DNA of 64,000 nt from NVTR01 sp965237505 (GTDB lineage: Bacteria > Pseudomonadota > Alphaproteobacteria > Rhodobacterales > Rhodobacteraceae), in contig CBDEFR010000008.1 of assembly GCA_965237505.1 (NCBI GenBank), positions 496,001 to 560,000 on the forward strand. Direction: 5' to 3'. The notes beneath the pieces are model-generated. The model had not been told where the DNA came from, made no database searches, and saw only the letters and a list, made by a program, of their open reading frames with translations. The position numbers and the translations under genes are program-made. How positions within the stretch are numbered: the first letter of the stretch is position 1; each line of letters opens with the position of its first letter. Below are positions 35,811 through 45,775 of this stretch, in pieces.

Positions 35811-36896
35811 GTGGCCAGAGTAGAATTTCGCAACATACGCAAGAACTTCGGGTCCGTCACTGCGATCGAAGAGATGAATTTTGTCATCGAAGACGGCGAA
35901 TTCGTCGCCATACTCGGCCCATCGGGCTGCGGAAAATCCACCAGCCTGTTCATGCTGGCCGGGATTTACACGCCGACAGAGGGCGAGCTTCGCTTTGATG
36001 ACTCGGTGATCAACGAGGTCGAAGCCCGCGACCGTAACGTGGGCATCGTATTCCAGTCCTATGCGCTGTATCCGAGCATGACAGTCGTCGAAAACATTAT
36101 GTTTCCGCTGAAATTCAAGAATGTCCCAAAAGATCAGGCCCGCGCCGAGGCCGAAGATATTGCCAGGCTGGTCGAGATCGAGGACCTTCTGGATCGCCGT
36201 CCGGCGCAGCTTTCGGGTGGCCAGCAGCAGCGCGTTGCGTTGGCGCGGGCCTTGGTAAAACGCCCGCAACTGCTGCTGCTCGACGAGCCGTTGTCAAACC
36301 TGGACGCGACCTTGCGGCTGTCGATGCGCACTGAAATCAAATCGCTGCAGAAAAAGCTGGGCATCACCACAATCCTGGTGACCCACGACCAGATCGAAGC
36401 CACCACAATGGCCGATCGGATCATCTGCATGAACATGGGCCGCATCGAGCAGATTGGCACCGCCGACGATCTTTACCTGCGACCGGCCCGCAAGTTCGTT
36501 GCGAGTTTCATCGGCTCGCCGCCGATCAACCTGTATTCGGCGGACCGCCGGGATGGCGAACTGGTCATCGGCAAGGCGGCGTGCGCCTATAACGGTGCGA
36601 GCATTCCGGGCAAAGTTTCGGTCGGCGTCAGGCCTGAGCATTTTCGATTCTCGGACGCCGGAATGGCGGCGCGGGTCATTCAGGTGGAACCATTGGGACG
36701 CGAAATATTGTATGTTGTCGATTGCCCGTTCGGCACCACCCATATCCTTGAATTGGGCAATGTGCCCAGCCATCGCATCGGCGACAAGGCGATGATTTCC
36801 TTTGATCCCGGCGACACGCTTGTCTACGACGCCGGCAGTGGCGATCTTATTGCGCGGGCGCGGGTCAGCATGCCCGCGCAAGAGATATCTGGTTAA
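35811..36896 (+). CDS. ABC transporter ATPase (UgpC/MalK type)
   Basis: 361 residues from a GTG at 35811, 11 bases after AAAGGA. Walker A is GPSGCGKST (about 37-45), the Q-loop VFQSYALYP, signature LSGGQQQRVALARAL, Walker B LLLLDEPLSNLDA and the H-loop VTHDQIEA. The C-terminal TOBE regulatory domain follows (SVGVRPEHFRF). It energises import through the two permeases. Its stop overlaps the convergent phosphodiesterase pseudogene by 4 bases. Confidence 0.93.
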   Translation: MARVEFRNIRKNFGSVTAIEEMNFVIEDGEFVAILGPSGCGKSTSLFMLAGIYTPTEGELRFDDSVINEVEARDRNVGIVFQSYALYPSMTVVENIMFPLKFKNVPKDQARAEAEDIARLVEIEDLLDRRPAQLSGGQQQRVALARALVKRPQLLLLDEPLSNLDATLRLSMRTEIKSLQKKLGITTILVTHDQIEATTMADRIICMNMGRIEQIGTADDLYLRPARKFVASFIGSPPINLYSADRRDGELVIGKAACAYNGASIPGKVSVGVRPEHFRFSDAGMAARVIQVEPLGREILYVVDCPFGTTHILELGNVPSHRIGDKAMISFDPGDTLVYDAGSGDLIARARVSMPAQEISG

Positions 36897-37231
36897 GGCG
36901 CATGTACCGGGCATCCCCGGCGAGTTATCCAAATTTTCTCAACGGCAGTTGGCGTGTTGGTGGTTATCTGGTCGACACCAAATTCGAAGGCAAGGTACAG
37001 GACGGATAACAATTCTTCGTCAGAACCGCCCCCATCCAACCCGACGTCCAGCGTCCAGACATCGATTTTGGCGCCATTGGATTGCAGCGCACCAACAAGG
37101 TCGACGCCTGCCCTGGTGGCGTCAACGAATGCCGGTTCAAACAGATAGAATGTGTCAATGTCAGGGTTGATTGCCAAGCTGGCGTCTGCGAATTCCTCGA
37201 ATGCACGCGCGGATTTTGGCCGCATCTCTAA

Positions 37232-38163
37232 GTGTCTGATTCAAAACTCTACGGATGATTACAATGCCTTGCAATTTTACGCGTGAAGGTTCTGATATGT
37301 GCAACGAGTATCCATGCCTGTGAACTTGCGATGGATTTTTCCCAATCTTTGGCCAATCGCCGGCAGCGGTTGAGCCATGCGAAGGTGCGCTCGACGACCC
37401 ATCTTCTGGGAATGACTTCGAAGCCTTCCGCAGTGTCGAAGCGCTTGACGATCTGGATTGTCCAGTCACCGATGCCTTCAAGAGCGTCGCGCAGCTTTGG
37501 TCCGGCATAACCGCCATCCGCAAAGATATGGCGCAAGTTTGGATGGGAATACCGGATGGATTTCAACACTTCCGGTGCGCCATCACGGTCTTGAATACCG
37601 GCGCTATGCACGACCAACCCAACCATAAACCCGAGCGTGTCGGTGACAATGTGGCGCTTGCGGCCCTTGGTTTTCTTGCCCGCGTCATAGCCCGAAATGC
37701 CACCGCTTTCCGTTGTTTTTATGGTCTGGCTATCAATGACACCAGCGGTGGGGCCGGGCTTCTTGCCATGAAACTCGCGCGCCGTCGCCACCAGAAAATG
37801 GCTGATCACTTCAAAGATGCCATCGTTGCGCCAGCCATAGAAATAGTAGCGCACGGTGGACACTGGCGGGCAATCATTGGGCAGCATACGCCACGCACAC
37901 CCGGCGCTGGCGATGTACAAAATGGCATCCAGAACATCGCGCATCGCCGTGCTGCGCGGACGACCAGTTGTTTTAGGCGGCGGCAGGAATGGCGCGATCA
38001 AACCCCATTCCTGATCAGTTAAATCGCTTGCATAGCGTCCCGAATGCCGTTCATATCGGGCGCGAGTGGTTTCCGTCCAGGCCATTGTGATCTCCCTCGA
38101 ATCTTATCAATCCGATTGAATCACAACTCGCTGAAATCACTCAATTAGTTTTGGATCAGACAC
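37232..38163 (-). mobile_element. IS5-family (IS1031-like) element (copy c), 932 bp
   Basis: Terminal repeats GTGTCTGATTCAAAACTC and, from the other end, GTGTCTGATCCAAAACT. Flanked by TAA at 37229-37231 and 38164-38166 (TTA on the minus strand), the TNA target type. This is the reference-length, intact copy. Confidence 0.94.
37249..38085 (-). CDS. IS5-family transposase, intact copy
   Basis: 278 residues. DDE transposase with VIDSQTIKTTESGG (first Asp), HIFADGGYAGPKL (second Asp) and RWVVERTFAWLNRCRRLAKDWE (Glu). The C-terminus EKSIASSQAWILVAHIRTFT is the uninterrupted family ending that copies a and b have lost. It could drive transposition of all three copies. Confidence 0.94.
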   Translation of the reverse strand: MAWTETTRARYERHSGRYASDLTDQEWGLIAPFLPPPKTTGRPRSTAMRDVLDAILYIASAGCAWRMLPNDCPPVSTVRYYFYGWRNDGIFEVISHFLVATAREFHGKKPGPTAGVIDSQTIKTTESGGISGYDAGKKTKGRKRHIVTDTLGFMVGLVVHSAGIQDRDGAPEVLKSIRYSHPNLRHIFADGGYAGPKLRDALEGIGDWTIQIVKRFDTAEGFEVIPRRWVVERTFAWLNRCRRLAKDWEKSIASSQAWILVAHIRTFTRKIARHCNHP

Positions 38164-38992
38164 TAACCACAGATCCAGCGGATCAAAGCCCAGGCCAAGG
38201 CCAGGCGCAGCCGCAGCAAGTTTTTTCACCGCCGGCCAATCTGTCGAACTCAGGATCAGGTGTTTCTACACCGGCTCGATCAAAGCGGCAAATTTTTTGG
38301 CCGTTGCGGGATTGATAGTGTCTGCTGTCTCTTTCAAATCGAGCTGCAGCAAGGCATCGTCATGTATCAAGGTGGCAGGGTTCGACAGAATGGCGAAAAG
38401 GTCCGCCAACAACAGCGGCGATTCTTGGGAATTGTGAAAATCATCGCTGCGCATGTGCAATTGGTGTAACCCGGCGGCGGTCATTTCCATGACTGGCCCG
38501 GCGCCATCGGTTTCACCCTCCAGCGATTTGTCGTGAAGACACACGAATTCGTTGTCGCGGATAAGCCGCAGGTCAACTTCCATTTTGGCGCCAAGCGCCA
38601 GGCCCGCCAGCAGGTTTTCGCGGCTAAATGGAACGTCGGTTTTCCGTTGGCGAATTTTGTGCCATTTAAGGACGATCGTCCGATTGCCGGAAAATAGTCG
38701 AACAGTCATCCATTCAATCCGCGCCGATATGAACCAGCCCCGGATTCGACGTGCCACGGCAACATGGCCAAATTATGATTGGAACCTGGCGTGAAACACA
38801 GATTTGGCCTGAATCGCCAAGCAAATCTGAACTTTTCTGCTATACTTTGTACGACCGGTCAGAGTAAATTTGTGACCTGACACACTGGAATTTGTGCGAC
38901 TCTAATTTGGACTTGCTGTGACTTCCAGATGCGCAAATCTGGAAACCGGTTGGGCTGGTTGATCAATACCAAATGGGGCATCGGCGGCGCTC

Positions 38993-39778
38993 ATGAATGA
39001 AATCGAAATCCGCTTTGCGGCAGTGCCGGAAATTGCCCGCGACGCAGGCGATTATGCGTTGGAATACTTTCGCGCACCGTCGCGCATAAAGACCACCGCC
39101 AAGGGGCTGCAGGATTTTGTCACCCAGGTCGATCGCAATACTGAAAAGCGGATCACCAAAGCGATACGGCAGCGGTTTCCAGACGATGGCCTGTTGGGCG
39201 AAGAATACGGCAAAATCAACGGCAAGACTAAATACCTGTGGGTCGTCGATCCGATCGACGGCACCGCGTGTTTCGTGGCTGGCATTCCCGATTGGTGCGT
39301 GTCCATTGGTCTTGTCGCTGATGGCGAGATTGTTGCCGGGGCGGTGTATCACCCCTGCGCCAACGAAATGTTCGCCGGGCGTCCGGGGCACGGTGCCACC
39401 CTCAACGGCACTCCGATCCGCGTGAGCGACGCGCAATCGATAAAAGATGGCATGCTGGGGTTCGGTTACTCGCATCGCACCGACACCACACCGATCTCGC
39501 AATTTCTCGAGCCATATCTGGCCGCTGGCGGCATGCTGTTCCGCAATGGTTCGGGGGCGCTGATGCTGGTTTACGTCGCCTGCGGACGGCTCATTGGCTA
39601 TTACGAGGCCCATATCAACGCCTGGGACTGCGTTGCCGGCATTGCCGTGGTGCGCGCCGCCGGTGGCTGGACTAATGACTTTTTGATGGGTGACGGACTT
39701 GCCAATGGCAACCCGATTGTCGCCGGCGCGCCTGGTATCGAAGCCGAACTCCGGCAATTCACCGGTGTTACGTCATAA
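38993..39778 (+). CDS. Inositol-monophosphatase family phosphatase
   Basis: 261 residues. Mg-dependent phosphatase motifs are present in order: DFVTQVDRNTEKRI (about 41-54), GLLGEEYGK with the metal-binding Glu (about 64-72), WVVDPIDGTACFVAG (about 83-97) and HINAWDCVAGIAVVRAAGG (about 210-228). The family includes myo-inositol-1-phosphatase, histidinol phosphatase and 3'(2'),5'-bisphosphate nucleotidase; sequence alone does not settle which. It is divergent from the phosphodiesterase pseudogene and near the ABC operon. Confidence 0.85.
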   Translation: MNEIEIRFAAVPEIARDAGDYALEYFRAPSRIKTTAKGLQDFVTQVDRNTEKRITKAIRQRFPDDGLLGEEYGKINGKTKYLWVVDPIDGTACFVAGIPDWCVSIGLVADGEIVAGAVYHPCANEMFAGRPGHGATLNGTPIRVSDAQSIKDGMLGFGYSHRTDTTPISQFLEPYLAAGGMLFRNGSGALMLVYVACGRLIGYYEAHINAWDCVAGIAVVRAAGGWTNDFLMGDGLANGNPIVAGAPGIEAELRQFTGVTS

Positions 39779-39898
39779 ACTGTCTCGTCTTGATTAGCTC
39801 TGTACGCGACCCTGGCAGGTCGGCTCATTATTCGGGCCGCTGGACAGAGTGCGGACGTCATGGCGTGATACGTTCAAATCAGTGCCTGCAAACATTGT

Positions 39899-40664
39899 TC
39901 ATCCGGTCCAGCCAAGCCCTGCGGCAACGCAGTTCATTGATTGTAACAACGGGATCGAAACCCGCAATTTTTGGTCTTTTTCGCGCAAATTCCTGAGTTG
40001 CGTCACTTGCAATGCATGGATTCGCTCAAGATGTCCGCGCACCCGGTCAAACCGCCCCCGCATAAGCGGAAACCGCAACGCCAGATCGCCGTGGCCGGTC
40101 AACATCAATACTGATTCGCGCGCGCGAGTGTGCTCGGTCGAAATCATGTCAAATATCGCCTGCCGCTGCGTGCTATTTGCAACCAGCGTAGCGTAGTCCG
40201 CGGCGATTTTCATGTCGGTCTGAAACAGAGTCTTCTCAACTTCGTCCACAATCAGGCGAAATAGTTTTGAGTTCTGGAACATTTCTGCGAGCAAGTCATT
40301 TCCGTCCGCACCGCGGACCCGGCAAAATGACTGAACCGCTGTGCCAAAGCCATACCAACCGGTCAGCAAATGCCGGTTTTGCGACCAAGCAAATACCCAG
40401 GGAATGGCGCGTAGATCTGCAAGGCCGCTTGCGCCAAACCGGCGCGCCGGCCGCGACCCCATTTTCAACATCGCCAGTTCCTCAACCGGGCTGGACTGCT
40501 GAAAATATTCAATAAAACCGGGCGCATTCAAAAGTAAGTTGAAAGCCGCCTGCGACATGCCCGACAATGCCTCGAGCGCATTGTCATATTCTGGAATGAC
40601 GTTGGTTGCCGAACGCGACAGCGCTGTATGGCTCAGTACTGAGGCGACCAACAATTCCAACTCA
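39899..40664 (-). pseudogene. ppc: Phosphoenolpyruvate carboxylase, C-terminal fragment
   Basis: About 255 residues of an enzyme usually near 900. Visible are SRPARRFGASGLADLRAIPWVFAWSQNRHLLTGWYGFGTA, where the catalytic RPARR-like Arg segment and the WSQ.R...GWYG.G block are intact, and the C-terminal CVAAGLGWTG. The 5' two thirds is cut off exactly at the left end of IS630 copy e (40665), and no continuation is found on the far side of the IS island. No usable enzyme can be made from this piece. Confidence 0.92.
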
Positions 40665-41537
40665 TACCAACGGCCCCCAGATTTGACTCAAGGGGATTCC
40701 CACGAGCGGCGTGATCTGATTCAGTGGCATCAAGGCAAGGGAGGCTTTGATGGCAGTAAAGATTACGCGAAAAGACAAGTCCGCAGGCGAGCTTCGCCAG
40801 GAAGCGGCGCGGTGCCGGATGGGAAAGCGGCGCGACGGATGTTGGCGATTGCCCTGGTTCTGGATGGGGTTGACCGCAAGACGGCGGCAGAAAACTGCGG
40901 CATGGATCGGCAGACGTTGCGGGATTGGGCCCACCGTTACAATGCGGAGGGCGTGTCGGGCCTGTTCAACCGTCGCCCGCCGGATCCACCCTGTCTGCTG
41001 AGCGCGGCACAGAAGGAGGAGTTGGCGGAAATGGTTCGGGCGGGTCCCGACCCCGAAACCGATGGGGTTGTGCGCTGGCGGCGCATTGATCTGAAACGCA
41101 AGATCGAAGAGCGCTTCGGCGTCACCATGCATGAGCGAACTGTTGGCAAACAATTGGCAAGCCTGGGCTTTCGGCGTCTGTCGGTGCGCCCGCAGCATCC
41201 GAAATCCGACCCGGATGCACAGGAGGCTTTTAAAAAAACTTCGCCGCAGAGGTAGAAGCAGCCTTGCCTATCCTGTTAACGCCCATGACCGCTACATGTA
41301 GGGTGCCGCCACTCTCCCGAGTAAAGCTCGGCATAGGTTGGAGCAGAGGTGTCGCCCGCGATGCCGAGCAATGAGCGGAAGGCGTTGAACGGGTAGAACC
41401 GCCTGTTGAAGCGGAAGGTGAACTCGTTGAGGTAGGCTTGTAGGTGCTGGTGGCTAACGCCGTGGTGGATACCGATCAGCCACGTCTTCAGGTTGGCGAA
41501 AACCAGATGGATGATCGGCAGGTATTGCTCGGCAACC

Positions 41538-42872
41538 GAGACTGTCCGATCTTCTGTGTATGAGTAATTTGGTCCATGCTTCACCAATGAAGGAGCATGA
41601 TGACAATGACGATTTCCAAGGAACTACTGGACGAGTTGCTTAACGGCGTTGAACGGCCCGAAGATTTGCTGGGCGACAAAGGCCTGATGAAGGAGCTGAA
41701 AGTCCGGCTGATGGAGCGGATGCTGGGCGCCGAGTTGACTGAGCACCTGGGCTATGAGCCGCACGGGGAGCCTGCCAGCCAGCAATCCAACCGCCGGAAC
41801 GGGGCCACTCGCAAGGTGCTGAAGGGCAATGACGGGGCGGTGCCGATTGACATCCCGCGCGACCGAGCTGGTAGTTTTGAGCCGGAACTGATCCAGAAAG
41901 GCCAGACCCGGATCGACGGGATGGACGACAAGATCATCGGGCTTTATGCCGCCGGTCTGTCGACCCGTGATATCCGTGCCCACCTTGAAGAGGTCTACGG
42001 CCTGCGGATTTCAGCGGACCTTATCAGCCGCGTGACGGACGCAGTTTTGGAGGAGGTTTCAGACTGGCAAAACCGGGCTCTGGAGCCAGTATATCCTCTC
42101 GTATTCCTTGATGCCCTTCGGGTCAAAATTCGCGACGCTGAGAGCCGCCAGGTCAAAAACAAGGCCGTTTATGTAGCTCTGGGGGTCACGCCAGAAGGCG
42201 AGCGGGAGGTTCTGGGCTTGTGGATTGCCAATAATGAGGGTGCCAAATTCTGGCTTTCAATCATGAATAATCTGAAGAACAGAGGCGTTGAGGATATCCT
42301 GATTGCCGTCGTGGACGGTCTCAAGGGGTTCCCTGACGCGATCAACGCGGCCTTCCCTGATACTACCGTGCAAACCTGTATCGTGCATCTCGTGCGCCAT
42401 TCCCTGAACTTCTGCGGCTGGAAAGATCGCAAAGTCGTGGCCAAAAGCCTGAAGCGGATTTATCAGGCCACAGATGATGCCGAGGCCGCGAAAGCCCTTG
42501 ATGATTTCGAGACCGAATGGGGCTCAAAATACCCCTCGATCGCCCCAAGCTGGCGGCGGGCCTGGCAGGAGGTCATCCCGTTCTTTGCCTTCCCGCCAGC
42601 GGTGCGCAAAATCATCTATACGACGAATGCGATTGAAAGCCTCAACAGAGTGATCCGAAAAACCACCAAAACGCGCGGTAGCTTTCCAACGGATGACGCG
42701 GCAACCAAACTGATTTACCTGGCCATCCGCAATTTTGAAAAGTCGGGCCGGTGCGTCAGGGAATGGGTTGCGGCAAGAAACCAGTTCGCTATCCTATACC
42801 CCGAGCGGTTCAACAAATGACCCGTTTAAACCGCATGGGCCAAACCCCATACACAGAGTTTCGGATACTCCC
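41538..42872 (+). mobile_element. IS256-family element (copy b), 1335 bp
   Basis: Flanked by the 8-bp direct repeat CGGCAACC (41530-41537 and 42873-42880). Same terminal repeats and same length as copy a. Nested inside the IS1595 transposase gene. Confidence 0.95.
41597..42820 (+). CDS. IS256-family (mutator-type) transposase, intact
   Basis: 407 residues, practically identical to the gene at 7830-9053 except G in IAVVDGLKGFPDAI, the more usual residue there. Catalytic segments VFLDALRVKIRD, VVDGLKGFP and TNAIESLNR are complete, with TVQTCIVHLVRHSL. Confidence 0.95.
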   Translation: MMTMTISKELLDELLNGVERPEDLLGDKGLMKELKVRLMERMLGAELTEHLGYEPHGEPASQQSNRRNGATRKVLKGNDGAVPIDIPRDRAGSFEPELIQKGQTRIDGMDDKIIGLYAAGLSTRDIRAHLEEVYGLRISADLISRVTDAVLEEVSDWQNRALEPVYPLVFLDALRVKIRDAESRQVKNKAVYVALGVTPEGEREVLGLWIANNEGAKFWLSIMNNLKNRGVEDILIAVVDGLKGFPDAINAAFPDTTVQTCIVHLVRHSLNFCGWKDRKVVAKSLKRIYQATDDAEAAKALDDFETEWGSKYPSIAPSWRRAWQEVIPFFAFPPAVRKIIYTTNAIESLNRVIRKTTKTRGSFPTDDAATKLIYLAIRNFEKSGRCVREWVAARNQFAILYPERFNK

Positions 42873-43938
42873 CGGCAACCTCTGGATCACCACACTCGGC
42901 AACAGCGAAGTGCTCATAGCCGCGCTTACCGAGGCCAGCATAGCCGCTCCAATCGTCAGTAACGATCAGCGATCCCGGCGCGACGGTGCTCTCGACGAAC
43001 CCACAGAGCGACTCGGCGCTACGGTCGAGCACGACGGCGAGCCGAACGCGTCCGGCATAGCGTCCGTCTTTCCGGTTGTCGAGCTTGGTGCCCGGCTTTC
43101 GATGACGCACCTCGATGGCACAGGAGACGGGAACCTTGTGGTGAACACCACGGCCTTCCCCACGCGTTCGCCCGCCAACCCAGGTTTCGTCCACCTCAAC
43201 ATGGTTCTTGGGCTGTCCACCGATCCTGTCTTGGTTGGGCCGCACCATGCCCGAGCGGAGCTTGTGGAGAATTTGAAAGGCCGTCTCGTAGCGCGAAAGA
43301 CCAAGTTGCCGCTGAAACTGCACGGCGGACATGCCGGGCGTCTGACTGGCGACCAGATAAGCGGCCCAGAACCAGACGTTCAGCGGAGTGTGGCTACGCT
43401 CCATCACTGTTCCCACCGTCAGCCCGGTGTTCTGGCGGCACTTGCGGCAGCGCAGGACGCCAGGGCGGTTTTCAAAGTGGAACGGCTCTCCCGCCGTGCC
43501 GCAGTGCGGGCAGGCAAAGCCGTCTCCCCAGCGGGCTTTCTCCAGGTAGGCGGCGCAGGCCGCATCATCGGGGAAAAGTCGCTGGAACTCGGGTAGCGAA
43601 TGCGGGAATGGGAGCTCGGCGCGGTCGAGAACATCCATGGCGCGCTCCCCTATATCCGGTTTGCGCCCATTCTAGCCCTAGTGGGTGTGGGTGTAAACCG
43701 GATAGGCAAGGAAGCAGCCTTGCCGGAAACAGCCCGCAGCAAGCCCCTGGAGATATGGTTTCAGGATGAAGCGCGGGTTGGCCAGCAGGGCACGCTCACC
43801 CGTATCTGGGCCGAGCGTGGAACACGCCCCCGTGTGAAACGCGGAGCAATATTGGGCCACAGAAACGGCTGCGTTTGGCAGTTGTAGCGGATTAAAAGTC
43901 CGCCAGTTTGTGTCCTTCGTTTATGCGGAGGGCGGGAG

Positions 43939-45438
43939 ATGTATTCTGTGGATATTTATAGTCGTGTGCGCCGTGCCTGTTTGAAGGACGGCATGTCCGC
44001 CCGAGAAGCGGCGCGTTATTTCAACAAGGACCGCAAGACGATAGCGAAGATGTTGCGGCACGCGCTGCCGCCAGGGTATCGACGTTCGGAAGTGCCGCGT
44101 CGCCCGACCCTTGATGCTTATGTCGATGTCATTGACGAGATTTTGCGCACCGATAAAGCGCTGATCAAAAAGCAGCGTCACACGGCCAAACGCATCTTTG
44201 AGCGTTTGCGCGATGAACACGGGTACGTCGGCAGCCTGACCACCGTTACGTATTACGTTCGTGAACAAAAGCGTCGCACCAAAGAGGTGTTTGTACCGCT
44301 GTCGCATCGCCCGGGCCACGCGCAGGTTGATTTTGGCGAGACCCTTGGCGTGATTGGCGGCGTGGAATGCAAGATCCACTTCTTCGTGATGAGCCTGCCC
44401 CATTCGGACGCGGTATTTGTGAAGGGATATCCAGCTGAGACGACCGCGGCGTTCTGTGATGGCCACGTGTCGGCTTTTGCATTCTTCGGCGGCGTTCCCC
44501 AATCCATCCTCTACGACAACACCAAGATTGCTGTGGCGCGGATACTGGGGGACAAAACGCGCGTTCGGACGCGTCGGTTCACAGAATTGCAGTCGCATTA
44601 CCTGTTTGATGACAAGTTTGGCAGGCCCGCTCGTGGGAACGACAAAGGCAACGTCGAGGGTATGGTCGGATATACACGTCGCAACTTCATGGTGCCTGCG
44701 CCCTGCTATGACAGCTTTGATGATTTGAATGCGCATTTGGAAGCGAAGTGTTTGGCACGTCAGGGCGATACCTTACGCGGTCACAGCCAAAACATAGGTG
44801 AACGGTTGGTCGCAGACTTGGATGCCCTGATGGGATTGCCTGTAGCAGAATATGAAGCCTGCGATCATGTCAGCACGCGGGCAACCTCAATCTCGATGGT
44901 GCGTTATCGCGGCAATGATTACTCAGTGCCGGTGGCGTATGCGCATCACGACGTTCACGTACGAGGTTTTGTGCATGAGGTTATTATCGGTTGTGGCAAT
45001 GATGTGATTGCCCGTCACAAACGTTCATACGCATCAGCGGACATGATCTTCGATCCGATCCACTTCTTGCCCCTGATCGAACAAAAGGTTGGTGCCCTGG
45101 ACCAGGCTGCCCCGTTGCAGGGCTGGGATTTGCCGGATGTCTTCGCCACCCTGCACCGACTGCTCGAAGCCCGAATGGGCAAACCGGGCAAGCGGGAATA
45201 CGTGCAGGTTCTGCGCCTGCTGGAAACCTTCGAGATCGACGTCGTGCAGGGCGCAATCGGCCATGCCATTGATCTGGGTGCGATTGGCTATGACGCTGTA
45301 AAACATCTTGTGCTGTGTCGGGTAGAGAAGCGACCGCCACGGCTGGATTTGGACTTCCACCCTTATCTACCAAAGGCAAATGTTGGAACAACGCGCCCGT
45401 CCAGCTACATGAGCCTGGTCGGAGGGACTGCTGCATGA
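43939..45438 (+). CDS. istA: IS21-family transposase IstA
   Basis: 499 residues. N-terminal helix-turn-helix (GMSAREAARYFNKDRKTIAK), then the integrase-like core with Asp in GHAQVDFGE, Asp in QSILYDNTK and Glu in NDKGNVEGMVG. The C-terminal part is typical of IstA (SMVRYRGNDYSVPVAYAHH). It appears whole and overlaps istB by 4 bases (ATGA). Without a working IstB helper it should not transpose. Confidence 0.92.
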   Translation: MYSVDIYSRVRRACLKDGMSAREAARYFNKDRKTIAKMLRHALPPGYRRSEVPRRPTLDAYVDVIDEILRTDKALIKKQRHTAKRIFERLRDEHGYVGSLTTVTYYVREQKRRTKEVFVPLSHRPGHAQVDFGETLGVIGGVECKIHFFVMSLPHSDAVFVKGYPAETTAAFCDGHVSAFAFFGGVPQSILYDNTKIAVARILGDKTRVRTRRFTELQSHYLFDDKFGRPARGNDKGNVEGMVGYTRRNFMVPAPCYDSFDDLNAHLEAKCLARQGDTLRGHSQNIGERLVADLDALMGLPVAEYEACDHVSTRATSISMVRYRGNDYSVPVAYAHHDVHVRGFVHEVIIGCGNDVIARHKRSYASADMIFDPIHFLPLIEQKVGALDQAAPLQGWDLPDVFATLHRLLEARMGKPGKREYVQVLRLLETFEIDVVQGAIGHAIDLGAIGYDAVKHLVLCRVEKRPPRLDLDFHPYLPKANVGTTRPSSYMSLVGGTAA

Positions 45439-45775
45439 CCGAAGCCCCACAAATCCTATTGAAACACCACCTCAAGCAGTTGCGGTTGCCAACGTTCCAA
45501 GGCGAGTACGCCAAACAGGCGCAGCTCTGTGCTGCCGAGAACAAGGATCACATCCAGTATCTGGCGCGACTGTGTGAGATGGAGCTGATCGACCGCGAAC
45601 GTCGTATGATTGAACGACGCATCAAGGCTGCCAGGTTCCCCAGCACCAAAAGTTTGGACAGCTTTGACTTCAAGATAATGCCCAGCTTGAACAAGCCCCT
45701 GACGATGGAGCTGGCACGTTGCGATTACGTTGATCGCCACCAGAATATCATCGCGCTGGGACCGTCGAAGACGGA
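45435..45775 (+). pseudogene. istB: IS21 helper ATPase IstB, truncated at Walker A
   Basis: It starts MTEAPQILLKHHLKQLRLPT and keeps ERRMIERRIKAARFPSTKSL and NIIALGPS, then diverges exactly where the Walker A motif GPSGTGKT should be (compare the intact gene at 62571-63323). All the ATPase core is missing. About 114 of 250 residues remain. Confidence 0.9.

Larger units (their letters stand above)
36893..38709 (-). pseudogene. Glycerophosphodiester phosphodiesterase, nonsense codon plus IS5
   Basis: Pieces 38167-38709 and 36893-37231 join in frame when IS5-c and one TAA are removed (GFDPLDLWL continues EMRPKSARAFEEF). N-terminal GDPD motifs are HKIRQRK (degenerate for the usual HRG), ENLLAGLALGAKMEVDLRLI and LHDKSLEGETDG. 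Later come LLQLDLKE and the closing GVDQITTNTP. A TAG at about 38264-38266 (after FAALIEPV) also interrupts the frame, before KHLILSSTDWPAV. The enzyme family releases glycerol-3-phosphate and an alcohol from phosphodiesters. Two independent lesions make loss of function near certain. Confidence 0.85.
41276..43638 (-). pseudogene. IS1595-family (ISXO2-like) transposase, split by IS256
   Basis: The N-terminal part (43638 down to 42873) has a zinc-ribbon (CPHCGTAG, LRCRKCRQNTGLTVGT) and the DDE core (VEVDETWVGGR, LIVTDDWSGY). The frame joins across IS256-b (ECGDPEVA continues EQYLPIIHLVFANLKTW) to the C-terminal part ending at 41276, with GIHHGVSHQHLQAYLNEFTF and FNRRF. About 350 residues when joined; intact before the insertion. 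Confidence 0.9.
41263..43710 (-). mobile_element. IS1595-family element, interrupted by IS256
   Basis: Flanked by the 8-bp direct repeat GAAGCAGC (41255-41262 and 43711-43718). Terminal repeats CTTGCCTATCCTGTTAAC and CTTGCCTATCCGGTTTAC. Without the 1335-bp IS256 and its 8-bp duplication it is 1105 bp. Nested inside IS630 copy e. Confidence 0.92.
40665..43834 (+). mobile_element. IS630-family element (copy e), invaded and 3'-truncated
   Basis: The left end TACCAACGGCC lies after TCA in ppc. The sequence matches copy d (9721-10870, opposite strand). It is interrupted by IS1595 at 41263-43710, resumes at 43719, and ends at about 43834 (ACACGCCCCCGTG), where IS21-a begins; the right half is missing. 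Confidence 0.9.
40750..43834 (+). pseudogene. IS630 transposase (copy e), multiply broken
   Basis: The ATG at 40750 opens MAVKITRKDKSAGELRQEAARCR, then one G is missing near 40816-40817 compared with copy d (GCCGGATGGG for GCCGGGATGGG). The rest of the first half is in another frame (GKAARRMLAIALVLDGVDRK). After the seven-A run at about 41233-41239 the DDE half is split by IS1595 and truncated after FQDEARVGQQGTLTRIWAER. Certainly inactive. Confidence 0.88.
43833..45775 (+). mobile_element. IS21-family element (copy a), right end missing
   Basis: It begins at the breakpoint in IS630 copy e, about 43833, with TGTGAAACGCGGAGC, a plausible IS21 TG-type end. It carries istA and the first part of istB, and stops inside istB at about 45775. 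No right terminus or target duplication can be found. Confidence 0.8.
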
